DNA of 18,920 nt from Kosmotogaceae bacterium UBA1373 (GTDB lineage Bacteria; Thermotogota; Thermotogae; Petrotogales; Kosmotogaceae), in the NCBI GenBank assembly GCA_002305955.1, contig DBRH01000030.1:72442-91361 (forward strand), read 5' to 3'. The notes beneath the pieces are model-generated. The model did no database searches, was not told where the DNA came from, and saw only the letters and a list, made by a program, of their open reading frames with translations. How positions within the stretch are numbered: the first letter of the stretch is position 1; each line of letters begins with the position of its first letter. A program made the translations under genes and the position numbers. Of the stretch, positions 1 through 7,689 are shown piece by piece.

Positions 1-1253
1 GATATATCCATAACCGAGCCGCGCTTTTTGCGGTTCTCCCGGATCTTGCCGGCCAGTTCGTGCGAGAGCAGGAGACTCCCGCTCACCGGTTCGAGTTTTT
101 CAAGCGTCTCTCTGGAGGCCGTGCCCTCGAGAAACTCGTTCACCTCAGTGTACGTGAGCCGTCTTTTAGAACGGATAACGCCGCGCTCAACCTTCGAGGA
201 AAGCAGTTTCCCGCGCGGGTCGAGCTCCATGATAAGAGAAAGCGTCAGTCTGTCTTCGTCTGGTTTTAGCGAGCAGATGTTGTTCGAGAGCTCGAAGGGC
301 AGCATCGGAATTACCGTGTCCAGCAGATAGACGGAAGTTCCCCGCGAGAAGGCCTCTCTGTCTATCGCCGAGCCTTCAAAGACATAATGCGAGACGTCGG
401 CTATGTGTACTCCGAGCAGGTAGTTCCCGTTTTCCAGACGGACCAGTGAGATGGCGTCGTCGAAGTCCTTGGCGTCTTCGCCGTCGATCGTGTACACGAT
501 CTCGCTCCTGAAATCCTTCCGGCCTTTCAGATCTCTTTCCGGAATCGTCGAGGAGATCTTCTTCGCCTGTGCGCTCACTTCCTGCGGGAACTCATCGGGT
601 TCGGGAAGGTCGTGGCGGTATATCACCGTCATGAGATCGACCTCCGGAGCGCTAGAGTCGCCTAGAACCCTCTCGACCGACCCTTCGGGATTTCTGCCCG
701 GCGTGGGGTATTTGGTGATTTTGATTATCACTTTGTCGTCGAGTTTGGCACCGTTGAACTCCTCGGGGGGAATGTAAAAGTCGTTCTTTAACTTCACATC
801 GTCCGGTACCACGAAGGCGAAGATCCCCCTGGTCTTGAAAGTTCCCACAACCCTGGTTTTATTTCGCTTGAGGACCTTGATTACCCTTCCCCTGTGGATG
901 TCTTTGTAGTCGCCCGTAACTTCTACCATCACGGTATCTCCGTGAATCGCGAAGCCTGCCTCTTCGGGCGGAATGAAGATCTCCTCTCCTCCAGGTTCGA
1001 TAACGAAGGCGCCAAGACCGCGCCTGGTAAATTCTATGATGCCGGTCAGATTGTTGCTTCCAGGAACGATGTATCTGCCCCTGGAATCGCGCACGATTTC
1101 ACCCGTACCGGTCATCTCCTCGAGCAGGGTTTTCAGTTCGCTCTTCGATGTTTTGTCGCTTGCTCCCAGTTGCAAAGCCAGGCTCTTCAGCGTCCCGGGA
1201 GTGTATTCGGGTGAGTTGAAGTGTGTTCGCAGTGATTTCAAAGTTAGCTTCAT
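1..1253 (-). CDS. rnr: Ribonuclease R (3'-5' exoribonuclease), C-terminal part cut by window edge
   Basis: About 417 residues are visible with no stop before the left edge. RNase R family members usually run to 700 or more residues, so roughly 40% is missing. In order there is an N-terminal winged-helix-like region (about 1-65), two cold-shock/OB segments (about 69-195) and the start of the RNB catalytic domain (from about 250). The RNB signature DGEDAKDFDDAISL gives the magnesium-binding aspartates D257, D263, D265 and D266, with the spacing known from RNase II/R. The enzyme degrades structured RNA processively from the 3' end in the cytoplasm. The ATG at 1253-1251 is preceded by a GGAAAGAGG-type ribosome site. 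The gene diverges from the phosphofructokinase gene across a 97-base gap. Family call is firm; RNase R rather than RNase II rests on the N-terminal helical domain. Confidence 0.95.
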   Translation of the reverse strand, partial: MKLTLKSLRTHFNSPEYTPGTLKSLALQLGASDKTSKSELKTLLEEMTGTGEIVRDSRGRYIVPGSNNLTGIIEFTRRGLGAFVIEPGGEEIFIPPEEAGFAIHGDTVMVEVTGDYKDIHRGRVIKVLKRNKTRVVGTFKTRGIFAFVVPDDVKLKNDFYIPPEEFNGAKLDDKVIIKITKYPTPGRNPEGSVERVLGDSSAPEVDLMTVIYRHDLPEPDEFPQEVSAQAKKISSTIPERDLKGRKDFRSEIVYTIDGEDAKDFDDAISLVRLENGNYLLGVHIADVSHYVFEGSAIDREAFSRGTSVYLLDTVIPMLPFELSNNICSLKPDEDRLTLSLIMELDPRGKLLSSKVERGVIRSKRRLTYTEVNEFLEGTASRETLEKLEPVSGSLLLSHELAGKIRENRKKRGSVMDI

Positions 1254-1297
1254 TAGCCTCTTTCCTTTCGTTTTTACCTGAATTTCGTACCTGTTTA

Positions 1298-1306
1298 TGA
1301 TATAAT
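1298..1306 (+). promoter_or_regulatory. Extended -10 promoter element upstream of phosphofructokinase
   Basis: The sequence TGATATAAT is a perfect extended -10 element (TG, one base, TATAAT), 44 bases before the phosphofructokinase start. No good -35 hexamer is seen at the usual distance, which is typical of extended -10 promoters. It lies in the divergent gap with RNase R and probably drives the long plus-strand gene run. Predicted by eye only. Confidence 0.6.
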
Positions 1307-1350
1307 TATACAGTGTCTTTCGTTATATCTATTCAAACAGGAGGTTCGCA

Positions 1351-2373
1351 ATGCGAATTGGAATATTGACCGGTGGCGGGGACTGCCCTGGGCTGAACGC
1401 CGTTATTAGAGGAATAGTGAAATCTGCACCCGATAACGTGGAAATCATAGGAATAATGCACGGCTGGAAGGGACTCGTTCAGGGAGAGTACATGAAACTG
1501 ACCGGAGACGATGTAGAGGGCATACACATCCTCGGCGGAACGATTCTGGGCACGGCGAGAATCAATCCCTTCAGGTCGGAGGAAATGAGAATCAAGCTCG
1601 AGGAAAATATAAAGAAGCTGGGGCTGGACGTCATAATCGGCATCGGCGGCGACGACACGCTGAGCGTCACGGCCAAGCTGGCCTCCATGGGATACAGGAC
1701 GGTCGGCGTACCCAAGACGATAGACAACGACGTTTCCAACACCGACTACACTTTCGGTTACCACACGGCCGTCAACGTTGGAGCCGATGCTATCGACAGA
1801 CTGCATTCGACCGCCAAATCCCACGGAAGGGTGATATTCGTCGAGCTTATGGGACGCGAAGCCGGCTGGATAACTCTCGAAGCCGGACTGGCCGCCGGGG
1901 CTCACCTGATACTGATTCCCGAATACCCCATGACTATCGACGAAATAATGGGATATATCAACAGAAGGATGAAGGACAAAGGTTACATGATAATCGCCAC
2001 GGCCGAGGGTTTCAAACCCACCGAGCTGGAGAACGTCGTGGGCGACAAGAACCAGATAGATGCCTTCGGCCACATAAAGCTCGGCGGAATAGCCCACTAT
2101 ATGGCCGAAGTGGTGGGAGAGAGGACCGGATACGACACGCGATCGATGGTTCTGGGATACCTTCTGAGAGGTGGAACGCCGACGGCCTTTGACAGGATAC
2201 TCGGCACCAGGTACGGTGTTCACGCCATGGAACTGGTTATCAAGGGCGACTTCGGAAGAATGGTGGCCCTCAGGGGTAACGATATAGTGTCGATACCTCT
2301 GGAATACGGAATAGCCACTAAGAAGCTCGTTCCTTACGAATATTACAAACTTGCACAGATATTCTTTGGTTGA
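1351..2373 (+). CDS. pfp: 6-phosphofructokinase, probably pyrophosphate-dependent
   Basis: A complete 340-residue PfkA-family protein phosphorylating fructose 6-phosphate to the 1,6-bisphosphate. The N-terminal GGGDCPGLNAVIR loop, catalytic TIDND (D125 and D127) and MGR (167-169) are intact. Two positions decide the phosphoryl donor. The ATP enzymes have GGDGS and PGTIDND, whereas this protein has GGDDT (99-103, D102) and PKTIDND (K122). An acidic residue plus lysine at these two sites is the established signature of PPi-using enzymes such as that of Amycolatopsis, which this protein resembles throughout. It therefore probably uses pyrophosphate and may work reversibly. ATG start with AGGAGG-like site (CAGGAGG) just upstream. 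It heads the plus-strand run; the stop is 9 bases before the AMMECR1 gene. Donor specificity is inferred, family is certain. Confidence 0.93.
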   Translation: MRIGILTGGGDCPGLNAVIRGIVKSAPDNVEIIGIMHGWKGLVQGEYMKLTGDDVEGIHILGGTILGTARINPFRSEEMRIKLEENIKKLGLDVIIGIGGDDTLSVTAKLASMGYRTVGVPKTIDNDVSNTDYTFGYHTAVNVGADAIDRLHSTAKSHGRVIFVELMGREAGWITLEAGLAAGAHLILIPEYPMTIDEIMGYINRRMKDKGYMIIATAEGFKPTELENVVGDKNQIDAFGHIKLGGIAHYMAEVVGERTGYDTRSMVLGYLLRGGTPTAFDRILGTRYGVHAMELVIKGDFGRMVALRGNDIVSIPLEYGIATKKLVPYEYYKLAQIFFG

Positions 2374-2382
2374 GGGACGTTT

Positions 2383-2898
2383 ATGGAAAACTCTGAGCCG
2401 GTAAGGCTCGCCAGATACGCGATTGAGGAGCGTGTCACGAACGGACGCGTTCTCTCTATACCCGAATGGGTTTCCCGGGAACTCAGAACGATGATGGCCG
2501 GATGCTTCGTCTCGATCCACAAAAGTGACGGAGCCCTGAGAGGCTGTATAGGCACGCTCTCGCCCGTAACGGCGAGCCTGGCGAGCGAGATAATACAAAA
2601 CGCCGTATCTTCGGCGACCCGTGACCCGAGATTCCCACCGGTCGAGGCCGAAGAACTGGACGAACTCGAGATAACCGTCGACGTGCTTGGAGAGGCCGAA
2701 GCGACTGCCGCCGAAGAACTCGACCCGAAACGGTACGGAGTGATCGTCCAGCACGGCTGGAAGAAGGGAGTACTCCTCCCTGACCTGGAGGGGGTGGACA
2801 CAGTCGACGAACAACTCAGGATCGCCCTCATGAAGGCGGGTATAGGCAAGAGCGAGAGCTACCGAATATATAGATTCACCGTAAGAAGGTATCATTAG
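2383..2898 (+). CDS. amrA: AMMECR1-domain protein (AmmeMemoRadiSam system protein A)
   Basis: A 171-residue single-domain protein with the AMMECR1 hallmark LRGCIG at 52-57, the conserved DPRFPPV stretch around residue 85, and the C-terminal glycine-rich core around GWKKGVLLP. Length matches stand-alone AMMECR1 proteins. The biochemical function of the family is not settled. In many archaea and bacteria it is encoded with a Memo-like protein and a radical SAM enzyme. Here the radical SAM partner follows 21 bases later and no Memo gene is seen. A GAGGGACG ribosome site precedes the ATG. The pair is probably co-transcribed with the phosphofructokinase gene. The gene symbol follows the system name and is not a claim about function. 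Confidence 0.9.
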   Translation: MENSEPVRLARYAIEERVTNGRVLSIPEWVSRELRTMMAGCFVSIHKSDGALRGCIGTLSPVTASLASEIIQNAVSSATRDPRFPPVEAEELDELEITVDVLGEAEATAAEELDPKRYGVIVQHGWKKGVLLPDLEGVDTVDEQLRIALMKAGIGKSESYRIYRFTVRRYH

Positions 2899-2919
2899 AT
2901 AACCTGAGAGGTGATTTTT

Positions 2920-3915
2920 GTGAAACCGGCCGTATATTTCGACGAGTACGACGAAGGGAGTACTCTCCAGTGTCTATTGTGCCCCCGTCATTGCGTGATA
3001 AAGCAGGGCGAAGTAGGCTTCTGCAAAACGAGGAGAAACGTTGACGGAATGCTGTACTCCCTGAACTACGGGCAGTTGACCTCGATCGCCGTAGACCCGA
3101 TAGAAAAGAAGCCGCTCTTTCACTTCTTTCCGGGAGAGACGATACTCTCCGTCGGTTCCTGGGGCTGCAATTTGAACTGTGAATTCTGCCAGAACTGGGA
3201 GATCTCCAAGGACAGACCGAAGGTACTCAAGCACGTCATGCCCCAGCAGCTGATCCAGATAGCCACCGAAAGAAAATCCAAAGGGATCGCCTTCACCTAC
3301 AACGAACCCATAGTCTCTTTCGAATTCATTCTCGACACATCGCGCGCCGCATCCAAAGAGGGGATATACAGTGTGCTCGTCACCAACGGCGTTATAGAGA
3401 GAGAACCCATGGAGCTTCTGGCCCAGTCGATGAGGGCGATGAATATAGATATAAAAGGCTGGAACGATGATTTCTACAAAAAGGAAATCGGAACCGACAA
3501 AGCAAACGTACTTCGGTCCATCGAGATCGCACTCAAGTCCGGTGTGCACATGGAACTCACGACCCTGATCATACCCGGGAAGAACGACAGTCCCGAAGAG
3601 ATGGAAGAAGAGGCTTTGTGGATAAAGAACCTGTCGCCGGACATACCGCTCCACATAAACAGATACTTTCCCAATTACCACTACACAGCCCCGGCAACTG
3701 AGGTCGAATCGCTTCTAGAGCTGGCTTCGAAGGCGAAGGAACACCTGAACTACGTTTACGTGGGCAACGTCGCACTCGAAGGCTACAACGATACGTTGTG
3801 TCCTAACTGCGGAAACCTGCTCGTAGAGAGAAGGGACTACAACGTTGTCGTGAGTGGAGTGGATGAAAAAGGCAGGTGCACCAGTTGTCAAAGAGAAATA
3901 TCGCTAGTTTTCTGA
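2920..3915 (+). CDS. amrS: AmmeMemoRadiSam system radical SAM enzyme
   Basis: A 331-residue radical SAM enzyme closely following the AmrS pattern. N-terminal cysteines at about 18, 21, 25 and 35 form a first metal site. The CxxxCxxC motif CNLNCEFC (83, 87, 90) binds the SAM-cleaving 4Fe-4S cluster after GSWG. C-terminal CPNC (294, 297) and CTSC (320, 323) form a likely zinc ribbon. The substrate of the family is unknown to me. The GTG at 2920 is chosen over an in-frame GTG at 2911 because GAGAGGTG lies seven bases before 2920 and would be part of the coding sequence otherwise. Its end overlaps the next gene by 40 bases. Co-location with the AMMECR1 gene fixes the family identity. Confidence 0.92.
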   Translation: MKPAVYFDEYDEGSTLQCLLCPRHCVIKQGEVGFCKTRRNVDGMLYSLNYGQLTSIAVDPIEKKPLFHFFPGETILSVGSWGCNLNCEFCQNWEISKDRPKVLKHVMPQQLIQIATERKSKGIAFTYNEPIVSFEFILDTSRAASKEGIYSVLVTNGVIEREPMELLAQSMRAMNIDIKGWNDDFYKKEIGTDKANVLRSIEIALKSGVHMELTTLIIPGKNDSPEEMEEEALWIKNLSPDIPLHINRYFPNYHYTAPATEVESLLELASKAKEHLNYVYVGNVALEGYNDTLCPNCGNLLVERRDYNVVVSGVDEKGRCTSCQREISLVF

Positions 3916-4925
3916 AAGGCAGAGTCCTCTTTTACGGAATCCTTCTGGTCGCGGCCGCCGCGATCTTGACCTACCTCTTCCTCAGGGAAAAGCCGGTAGA
4001 GTACTACGACAGGACCGAGTACTACCTGGGAACCTACGTAACGGTGAGAGTCGGCTCGAAAACACTCTCACCGCTGGTGCTGGCCGATGCGGCCATGAAA
4101 GAAATAAAGAGGATCGACGAAAAGTTCGGCGGCAGAGGCTCGGGGACGATCGCTCAACTGAACGCGACCGGCCAGGCCAACGATCTCGACAATGAGACGA
4201 TGTTTCTCATCAAGTCGGCGCTGAAAGTGGCCGAAAACACCGGTGGCGCCTTCGATCCAACGCTCTTCACGCTGACCGCCCTATGGGGCTTCGACTATGC
4301 CGACTCCGAAAATAGAGTTCCTCTCGACAGCGAAATAGTTTCGGCACTCGCGAAAACCGGTTACCGAAGAGTGGAGCTTGACGAAAATAACATGGCCGTC
4401 AGGCTGCCTGAAGGGCTAACCCTTGATCTGGGCGGGATCGCCAAGGGTTACGCCGTGGATCTGGCGATCGCCAGAATAAAATCGCTCGATCCCCAGGCCA
4501 CAGGCTTCATAGACGCCGGTGGCGATATCGGCGTTATCGGGCCCAAATACGGCAACAGGCCCTGGATAGTCGGAATACGCGATCCCAGGGGAAATAGCGT
4601 ACAGGACGTGGTAGAGTACATATACCTCTACGACGGCGCCGTGGCCACCTCGGGCGACTACGAAAGGTTTTTCGTTGTCGATGGCATAAGGTACCACCAC
4701 ATACTCGACCCGAAAACTGGCAGCCCTTCGAGGAGCGGAGCGATAAGCGCCACGGTAATAAACAAAAGCGCGATGCTCGCCGACGCCTACGCGACAGCGG
4801 CCTTCGTGATGGGTAAAGACCCGGGAATAACCTTCCTTCCCAGGTACGGTACGCTCGTCTTTCTGGTGATGGAGGATCGAAGCACCTTCAAATCGCCGGG
4901 ATTCGAGGTCTATCAGCAGAAATGA
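3876..4925 (+). CDS. apbE: FAD:protein FMN transferase, membrane-anchored (ApbE)
   Basis: A full-length ApbE (349 residues from the GTG at 3876). The enzyme splits FAD and attaches FMN covalently to a threonine of target flavoproteins, for example subunits of Rnf/Nqr-type pumps. Conserved parts are FDPTL (126-130), GGIAKGYAVD (186-195), DAGGD (213-217), SGDYERFF (259-266), HILDPKTG (275-282) and the metal-binding DAYATA (303-308). Instead of a lipobox there is one hydrophobic segment at about 17-36, so it is probably anchored on the outer face of the cytoplasmic membrane. The start is uncertain: a TTG at 3885 has better-spaced AGGTG upstream. Both choices overlap the radical SAM gene, and the stop overlaps the next start in ATGA, implying coupled translation. 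No ApbE target is in the window. Confidence 0.93.
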   Translation: MHQLSKRNIASFLKGRVLFYGILLVAAAAILTYLFLREKPVEYYDRTEYYLGTYVTVRVGSKTLSPLVLADAAMKEIKRIDEKFGGRGSGTIAQLNATGQANDLDNETMFLIKSALKVAENTGGAFDPTLFTLTALWGFDYADSENRVPLDSEIVSALAKTGYRRVELDENNMAVRLPEGLTLDLGGIAKGYAVDLAIARIKSLDPQATGFIDAGGDIGVIGPKYGNRPWIVGIRDPRGNSVQDVVEYIYLYDGAVATSGDYERFFVVDGIRYHHILDPKTGSPSRSGAISATVINKSAMLADAYATAAFVMGKDPGITFLPRYGTLVFLVMEDRSTFKSPGFEVYQQK

Positions 4926-5269
4926 AGTTTCTCGGCAAGTTCGACTGGCTCATAATTGTCATACTGATCCTGGCGGCGATCATACTCTTCATCCCGCATG
5001 GACAATCGGCCCCGATAGCGGAGATCTACCACGACGGGAGACTGGTGATGACGGTCGATCTTCGCGTGGATTCACATTTCAGCCTGGAGGGCATGGAAAT
5101 CGCCGTGAGTGGCGGCAGAATCTCGGTCGTCGATTCCGACTGCCCAGACAGGATCTGCGTGAACCAGGGAGCCATCGACAGGCCGGGAATTCCGATCGTC
5201 TGCGTTCCCAACAGGGTAGTGATAAAGATTCCGGCAGGCGATACGCAGTTCGACGCGATAACTCAGTGA
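4922..5269 (+). CDS. NusG domain II-containing membrane protein
   Basis: 115 residues with one N-terminal membrane helix (about 9-24) followed by a small extracytoplasmic domain. The motif DCPDRICVNQG with cysteines at 74 and 79 and a third at 94 (IVCVPN) is characteristic of the small NusG-domain-II proteins found next to ApbE and Gx-transporter genes in clostridia and Thermotogota. Their function is unknown; despite the name nothing suggests a role in transcription. The ATG overlaps the ApbE stop by four bases (ATGA), so the two are translationally coupled and probably act together at the outer membrane face. The cysteines may form a disulfide or hold a cofactor; that is speculation. Confidence 0.88.
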   Translation: MKFLGKFDWLIIVILILAAIILFIPHGQSAPIAEIYHDGRLVMTVDLRVDSHFSLEGMEIAVSGGRISVVDSDCPDRICVNQGAIDRPGIPIVCVPNRVVIKIPAGDTQFDAITQ

Positions 5270-5332
5270 AGAGAAAGGACAGAGGCAGGCCAGTACGCGG
5301 CGCGACTGGATAATCTGAACGGTGGACGGGCT

Positions 5333-5866
5333 ATGACATATCGCGATTCAGACGCTCAAACCGCAAAGAGAATAACGACGCTTTCCATGCTGGTAGCCAT
5401 GGGCTCGGTGATGTACCTTCTCGAAAGTTTAATACCCTTTCCGCTGCCTGTCCCTGGCGGAAGATGGGGCTTCTCGAACCTCGTGCTTCTGCTGGCCGTC
5501 AACGGCCTCTCCCTGCGCGATACCCTGTATCTGGCCATAGGAAAGACACTCGTAGGAGGACTTCTCACCGGTCGTCTGGGTACGCCGGGCTTCATCATGG
5601 GAATATCTGGAATAGTCGCCTCGGCGCTCCTGATGTGGCTCCTCTCCAGAAGCCGGTTATTCGGCATGGCAGGTATCAGCCTTGCCGGCGCCGCCGTTAG
5701 CAACCTCGTGCAGCTATTCGTCGCCGCCTGGCTTATAGTGAGGAGCGGGGAGATACTCTTCCTCTATCCCTACATGCTTCTGCTCGGTTCGATCTCGGCC
5801 CTCATAAACGCCTACATAGCACACGAAGTGATAAGAAGGATAGGTGATACCATATGGTTCGACTGA
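5333..5866 (+). CDS. Gx transporter family protein (Hpre_diP_synt_I family)
   Basis: A 177-residue integral membrane protein with about five hydrophobic segments (14-35, 45-61, 66-80, 87-104, 109-136 and a last one near 143-165). The segment PVPGGRWGFSNLVLLL and the internal glycine-rich LGTPGFIMGISG are typical of the family once annotated as heptaprenyl diphosphate synthase component I. The fold resembles substrate-binding components of ECF transporters, so transport of a small molecule is more likely than prenyl synthesis. Placement after ApbE and NusG-II suggests flavin-related or membrane-redox work, which is inference. A 63-base gap before it holds no gene. A GGTGG ribosome site lies before the ATG, and its 3' end overlaps maf by 13 bases. 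Confidence 0.85.
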   Translation: MTYRDSDAQTAKRITTLSMLVAMGSVMYLLESLIPFPLPVPGGRWGFSNLVLLLAVNGLSLRDTLYLAIGKTLVGGLLTGRLGTPGFIMGISGIVASALLMWLLSRSRLFGMAGISLAGAAVSNLVQLFVAAWLIVRSGEILFLYPYMLLLGSISALINAYIAHEVIRRIGDTIWFD

Positions 5867-6417
5867 TACTGGCTTCCTCTTCGCCGCGCCGCAAAGAACT
5901 GCTGCTACTCCTCAGAGTCGCCTTCGAGACCGTCCCACCCGTCGGAGTGAAGGAAGAACTCTCCGCGTCCTTCGACCCGGACGAACTCGCGGACCTCTCC
6001 TTCAGAAAGGCGCGGAACGTTTACGAAAGACATCCCGACGCGGTGGTCATAGGGGCCGACACTGTCGTAGTGCTCGAGAACGCCGTCCTCGGAAAACCAT
6101 CATCGAAGGATGAGGCTTTCGAAATGCTGGTGCGGCTCTCGGAAAAGATGCATTACGTCTTCACGGCCGTATCGGTGCTCGAGCGTCGATGGAATTTCAG
6201 TTTCATAGAGCGAACCGCAGTCAAATTCCGCAAGATACCGCCCGCGCTGATCGGGGAATACGTCCAGACGGGCATCCCACTCGACAAGGCCGGGGCATAT
6301 GGAATACAGGACTACGGCGCTCTTTTCACCGAAATCATAAACGGGGATTATTACAACGTAATGGGGTTGCCCATCGGTAGATTGTGGCAGGAACTAAATA
6401 CCAGAGGGGTGATCTAG
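5854..6417 (+). CDS. maf: Maf-like nucleoside triphosphate pyrophosphatase
   Basis: 187 residues, full length for Maf/YhdE. SSSPRR (8-13) is the family signature, followed by GADTVV (67-72) with the catalytic aspartate, GKP (80-82), DKAGAYGIQ (144-152) and NVMGLPI (168-174). The family hydrolyses non-canonical or excess NTPs to NMP and pyrophosphate in the cytoplasm; this pattern fits the dTTP/UTP-type subgroup best, though that is inferred. It overlaps the Gx transporter gene by 13 bases and its TAG stop touches the radC start. The Maf-RadC neighbourhood is a common bacterial arrangement. The pyrophosphate it releases could be a substrate for the PPi-type phosphofructokinase in the same run, but that link is only a thought. 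Confidence 0.93.
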   Translation: MVRLILASSSPRRKELLLLLRVAFETVPPVGVKEELSASFDPDELADLSFRKARNVYERHPDAVVIGADTVVVLENAVLGKPSSKDEAFEMLVRLSEKMHYVFTAVSVLERRWNFSFIERTAVKFRKIPPALIGEYVQTGIPLDKAGAYGIQDYGALFTEIINGDYYNVMGLPIGRLWQELNTRGVI

Positions 6418-7119
6418 TTGGAAGACACGGTACTGATGCCCAGGGAGAAACTTCTCGAGCTCGGGGCGGAAAGACTCACGAACGAAGAACTCGTAGCCAT
6501 CCTTTTGAGAACGGGGGTAAAGGGGAAGGGTGTGATGGAATTCAGCAAAGAACTCCTGAACCGGTACGGATCGCTCACGGCGCTGCTCTGCGCCGACGTG
6601 AGGGAAGTGATGAACGTCAAGGGAATGGGCTTGGCCAAGGCGGTTCTCTTCAAGGCCTCCCTGGAGCTTGGACACAGGGTTTTCAAAGAGATGTCCAAAA
6701 AGACCCGGATGAAACTCGACGAACCGGAAAGCGTTTATTATCTCTGCCACGATATGACACTGCTGGACAGAGAAACGGTGAGGGTGATCTCGCTCGACAC
6801 CAAGTTGAATTATTGTGGTCTCAACACCGTCAGCGTGGGAATACTCGATTCCTCGCTCCTGCACCCGCGCGAAGTCTTCAAACCGGCCATCAGCAGAACG
6901 GCGGCTGCGATCATTCTCGTGCACAACCATCCGTCGGGAGATCCCAGTCCCAGCAAAGAAGATGGTAATATAACAAATAGAATTAAAGAAGCCGGCGAAA
7001 CCTTGGGTATAAAGCTCCTGGATCATATAATTGTAGGGAAAGGCAGTTTTTTCAGTTTTACGGCGGGAAGGGTATTTTACACGGAGGTGGGCGATGATTT
7101 CCAGAGAAAGGGCTTATAG
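6418..7119 (+). CDS. radC: RadC family JAMM-domain protein (UPF0758)
   Basis: 233 residues. An N-terminal helix-hairpin-helix region is visible (NVKGMGLAKA, 66-75), followed by a JAB/JAMM metalloprotease-like domain. The JAMM motif HNHPSGDPSPSKED (169-182) has metal ligands H169, H171 and D182, with E119 as the upstream glutamate. Despite the name, a direct DNA-repair role is not supported in the literature I know; function is unsettled. The start is a TTG at 6418, immediately after the maf stop, chosen because AGAGGGGTGAT sits at the right distance and no better in-frame start exists. The 3' end overlaps the HD-domain gene by 26 bases, implying co-transcription. Confidence 0.92.
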   Translation: MEDTVLMPREKLLELGAERLTNEELVAILLRTGVKGKGVMEFSKELLNRYGSLTALLCADVREVMNVKGMGLAKAVLFKASLELGHRVFKEMSKKTRMKLDEPESVYYLCHDMTLLDRETVRVISLDTKLNYCGLNTVSVGILDSSLLHPREVFKPAISRTAAAIILVHNHPSGDPSPSKEDGNITNRIKEAGETLGIKLLDHIIVGKGSFFSFTAGRVFYTEVGDDFQRKGL

Positions 7120-7642
7120 TCTGGTAGAGGAACATTTGAAATCGAAAAACCTGGTCAAACACGTGATAGCCACCGAGGCGGTGATGCGTGCGCTGGCCGT
7201 CAGGCTCGGTCAGGATCCGGATAGCTGGGGCATGGCCGGTCTGCTCCACGATCTCGACTACGAATTCACCAAAGAACGCTTCGAAGAACACGCTTTGAAG
7301 ACCGTCGAGATGCTCGCCGACGAGGACGTCTCGACCGAGATAAAGGACGCAATCCTCGCCCACTGCGAGAGAAAAGAAAGGCAAGCGCTTATCGAGAAGG
7401 CCATCTACGCGGCCGATCCCGTAACCGGCTTCATAGTCGCCGCCGTCCTCATACGGAAAGGAGCCAGACTGGCCGATATCGACGTGGAGTTCCTGCTCAA
7501 CAGATTCAAAGAGAAGTCTTTCGCCAGGGGAGCCAGCAGGGAACAAATGGCCAGCTGTGAAGAACTCGGCCTGTCGCTCGAGGAGTTTCTTGACGTATCT
7601 CTCGGCGCGATGCAAAATATTTCCGCAGAACTGGGGTTGTAA
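7094..7642 (+). CDS. HD-domain metal-dependent phosphohydrolase
   Basis: A 182-residue single HD domain. Metal ligands can be read as H24, H53-D54 (in GLLHDLDYEF), then H67, H91 (AILAHC) and D109 (YAADPVTG). Stand-alone HD proteins of this size hydrolyse nucleotides or related phosphate esters; the true substrate cannot be read from the sequence. Its place between maf/radC and deoC suggests nucleotide turnover, for instance release of deoxynucleosides that DeoC would later break down. That is inference. The ATG is preceded by ACGGAGGTGG and lies inside the end of radC. No frameshift or missing motif is visible. Confidence 0.85.
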   Translation: MISRERAYSLVEEHLKSKNLVKHVIATEAVMRALAVRLGQDPDSWGMAGLLHDLDYEFTKERFEEHALKTVEMLADEDVSTEIKDAILAHCERKERQALIEKAIYAADPVTGFIVAAVLIRKGARLADIDVEFLLNRFKEKSFARGASREQMASCEELGLSLEEFLDVSLGAMQNISAELGL

Positions 7643-7658
7643 TTGTAGGGTATGGAAA

Positions 7659-7667
7659 TGGCATAAT
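7659..7667 (+). promoter_or_regulatory. Possible extended -10 promoter before deoC
   Basis: TGGCATAAT matches an extended -10 element (TG, one base, CATAAT) in the 47-base gap after the HD-domain gene, 23 bases ahead of the deoC start. A TTGTAA sits upstream at a 20-base spacing, too long to be convincing. It would allow deoC and downstream genes to be expressed separately from the upstream run. Confidence 0.35.
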
Positions 7668-7689
7668 AGATTGAAAGGGAGTGTTTCCA

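Noticed and set aside
1333..2895. 520-residue minus-strand open frame opposite pfp and the AMMECR1 gene
   Set aside because: It mirrors two well-identified plus-strand genes, has no recognisable domain, and its length follows from the codon bias of the genes opposite.
2974..3681. 235-residue minus-strand open frame inside amrS
   Set aside because: Shadow of the radical SAM gene; no ribosome site or motif.
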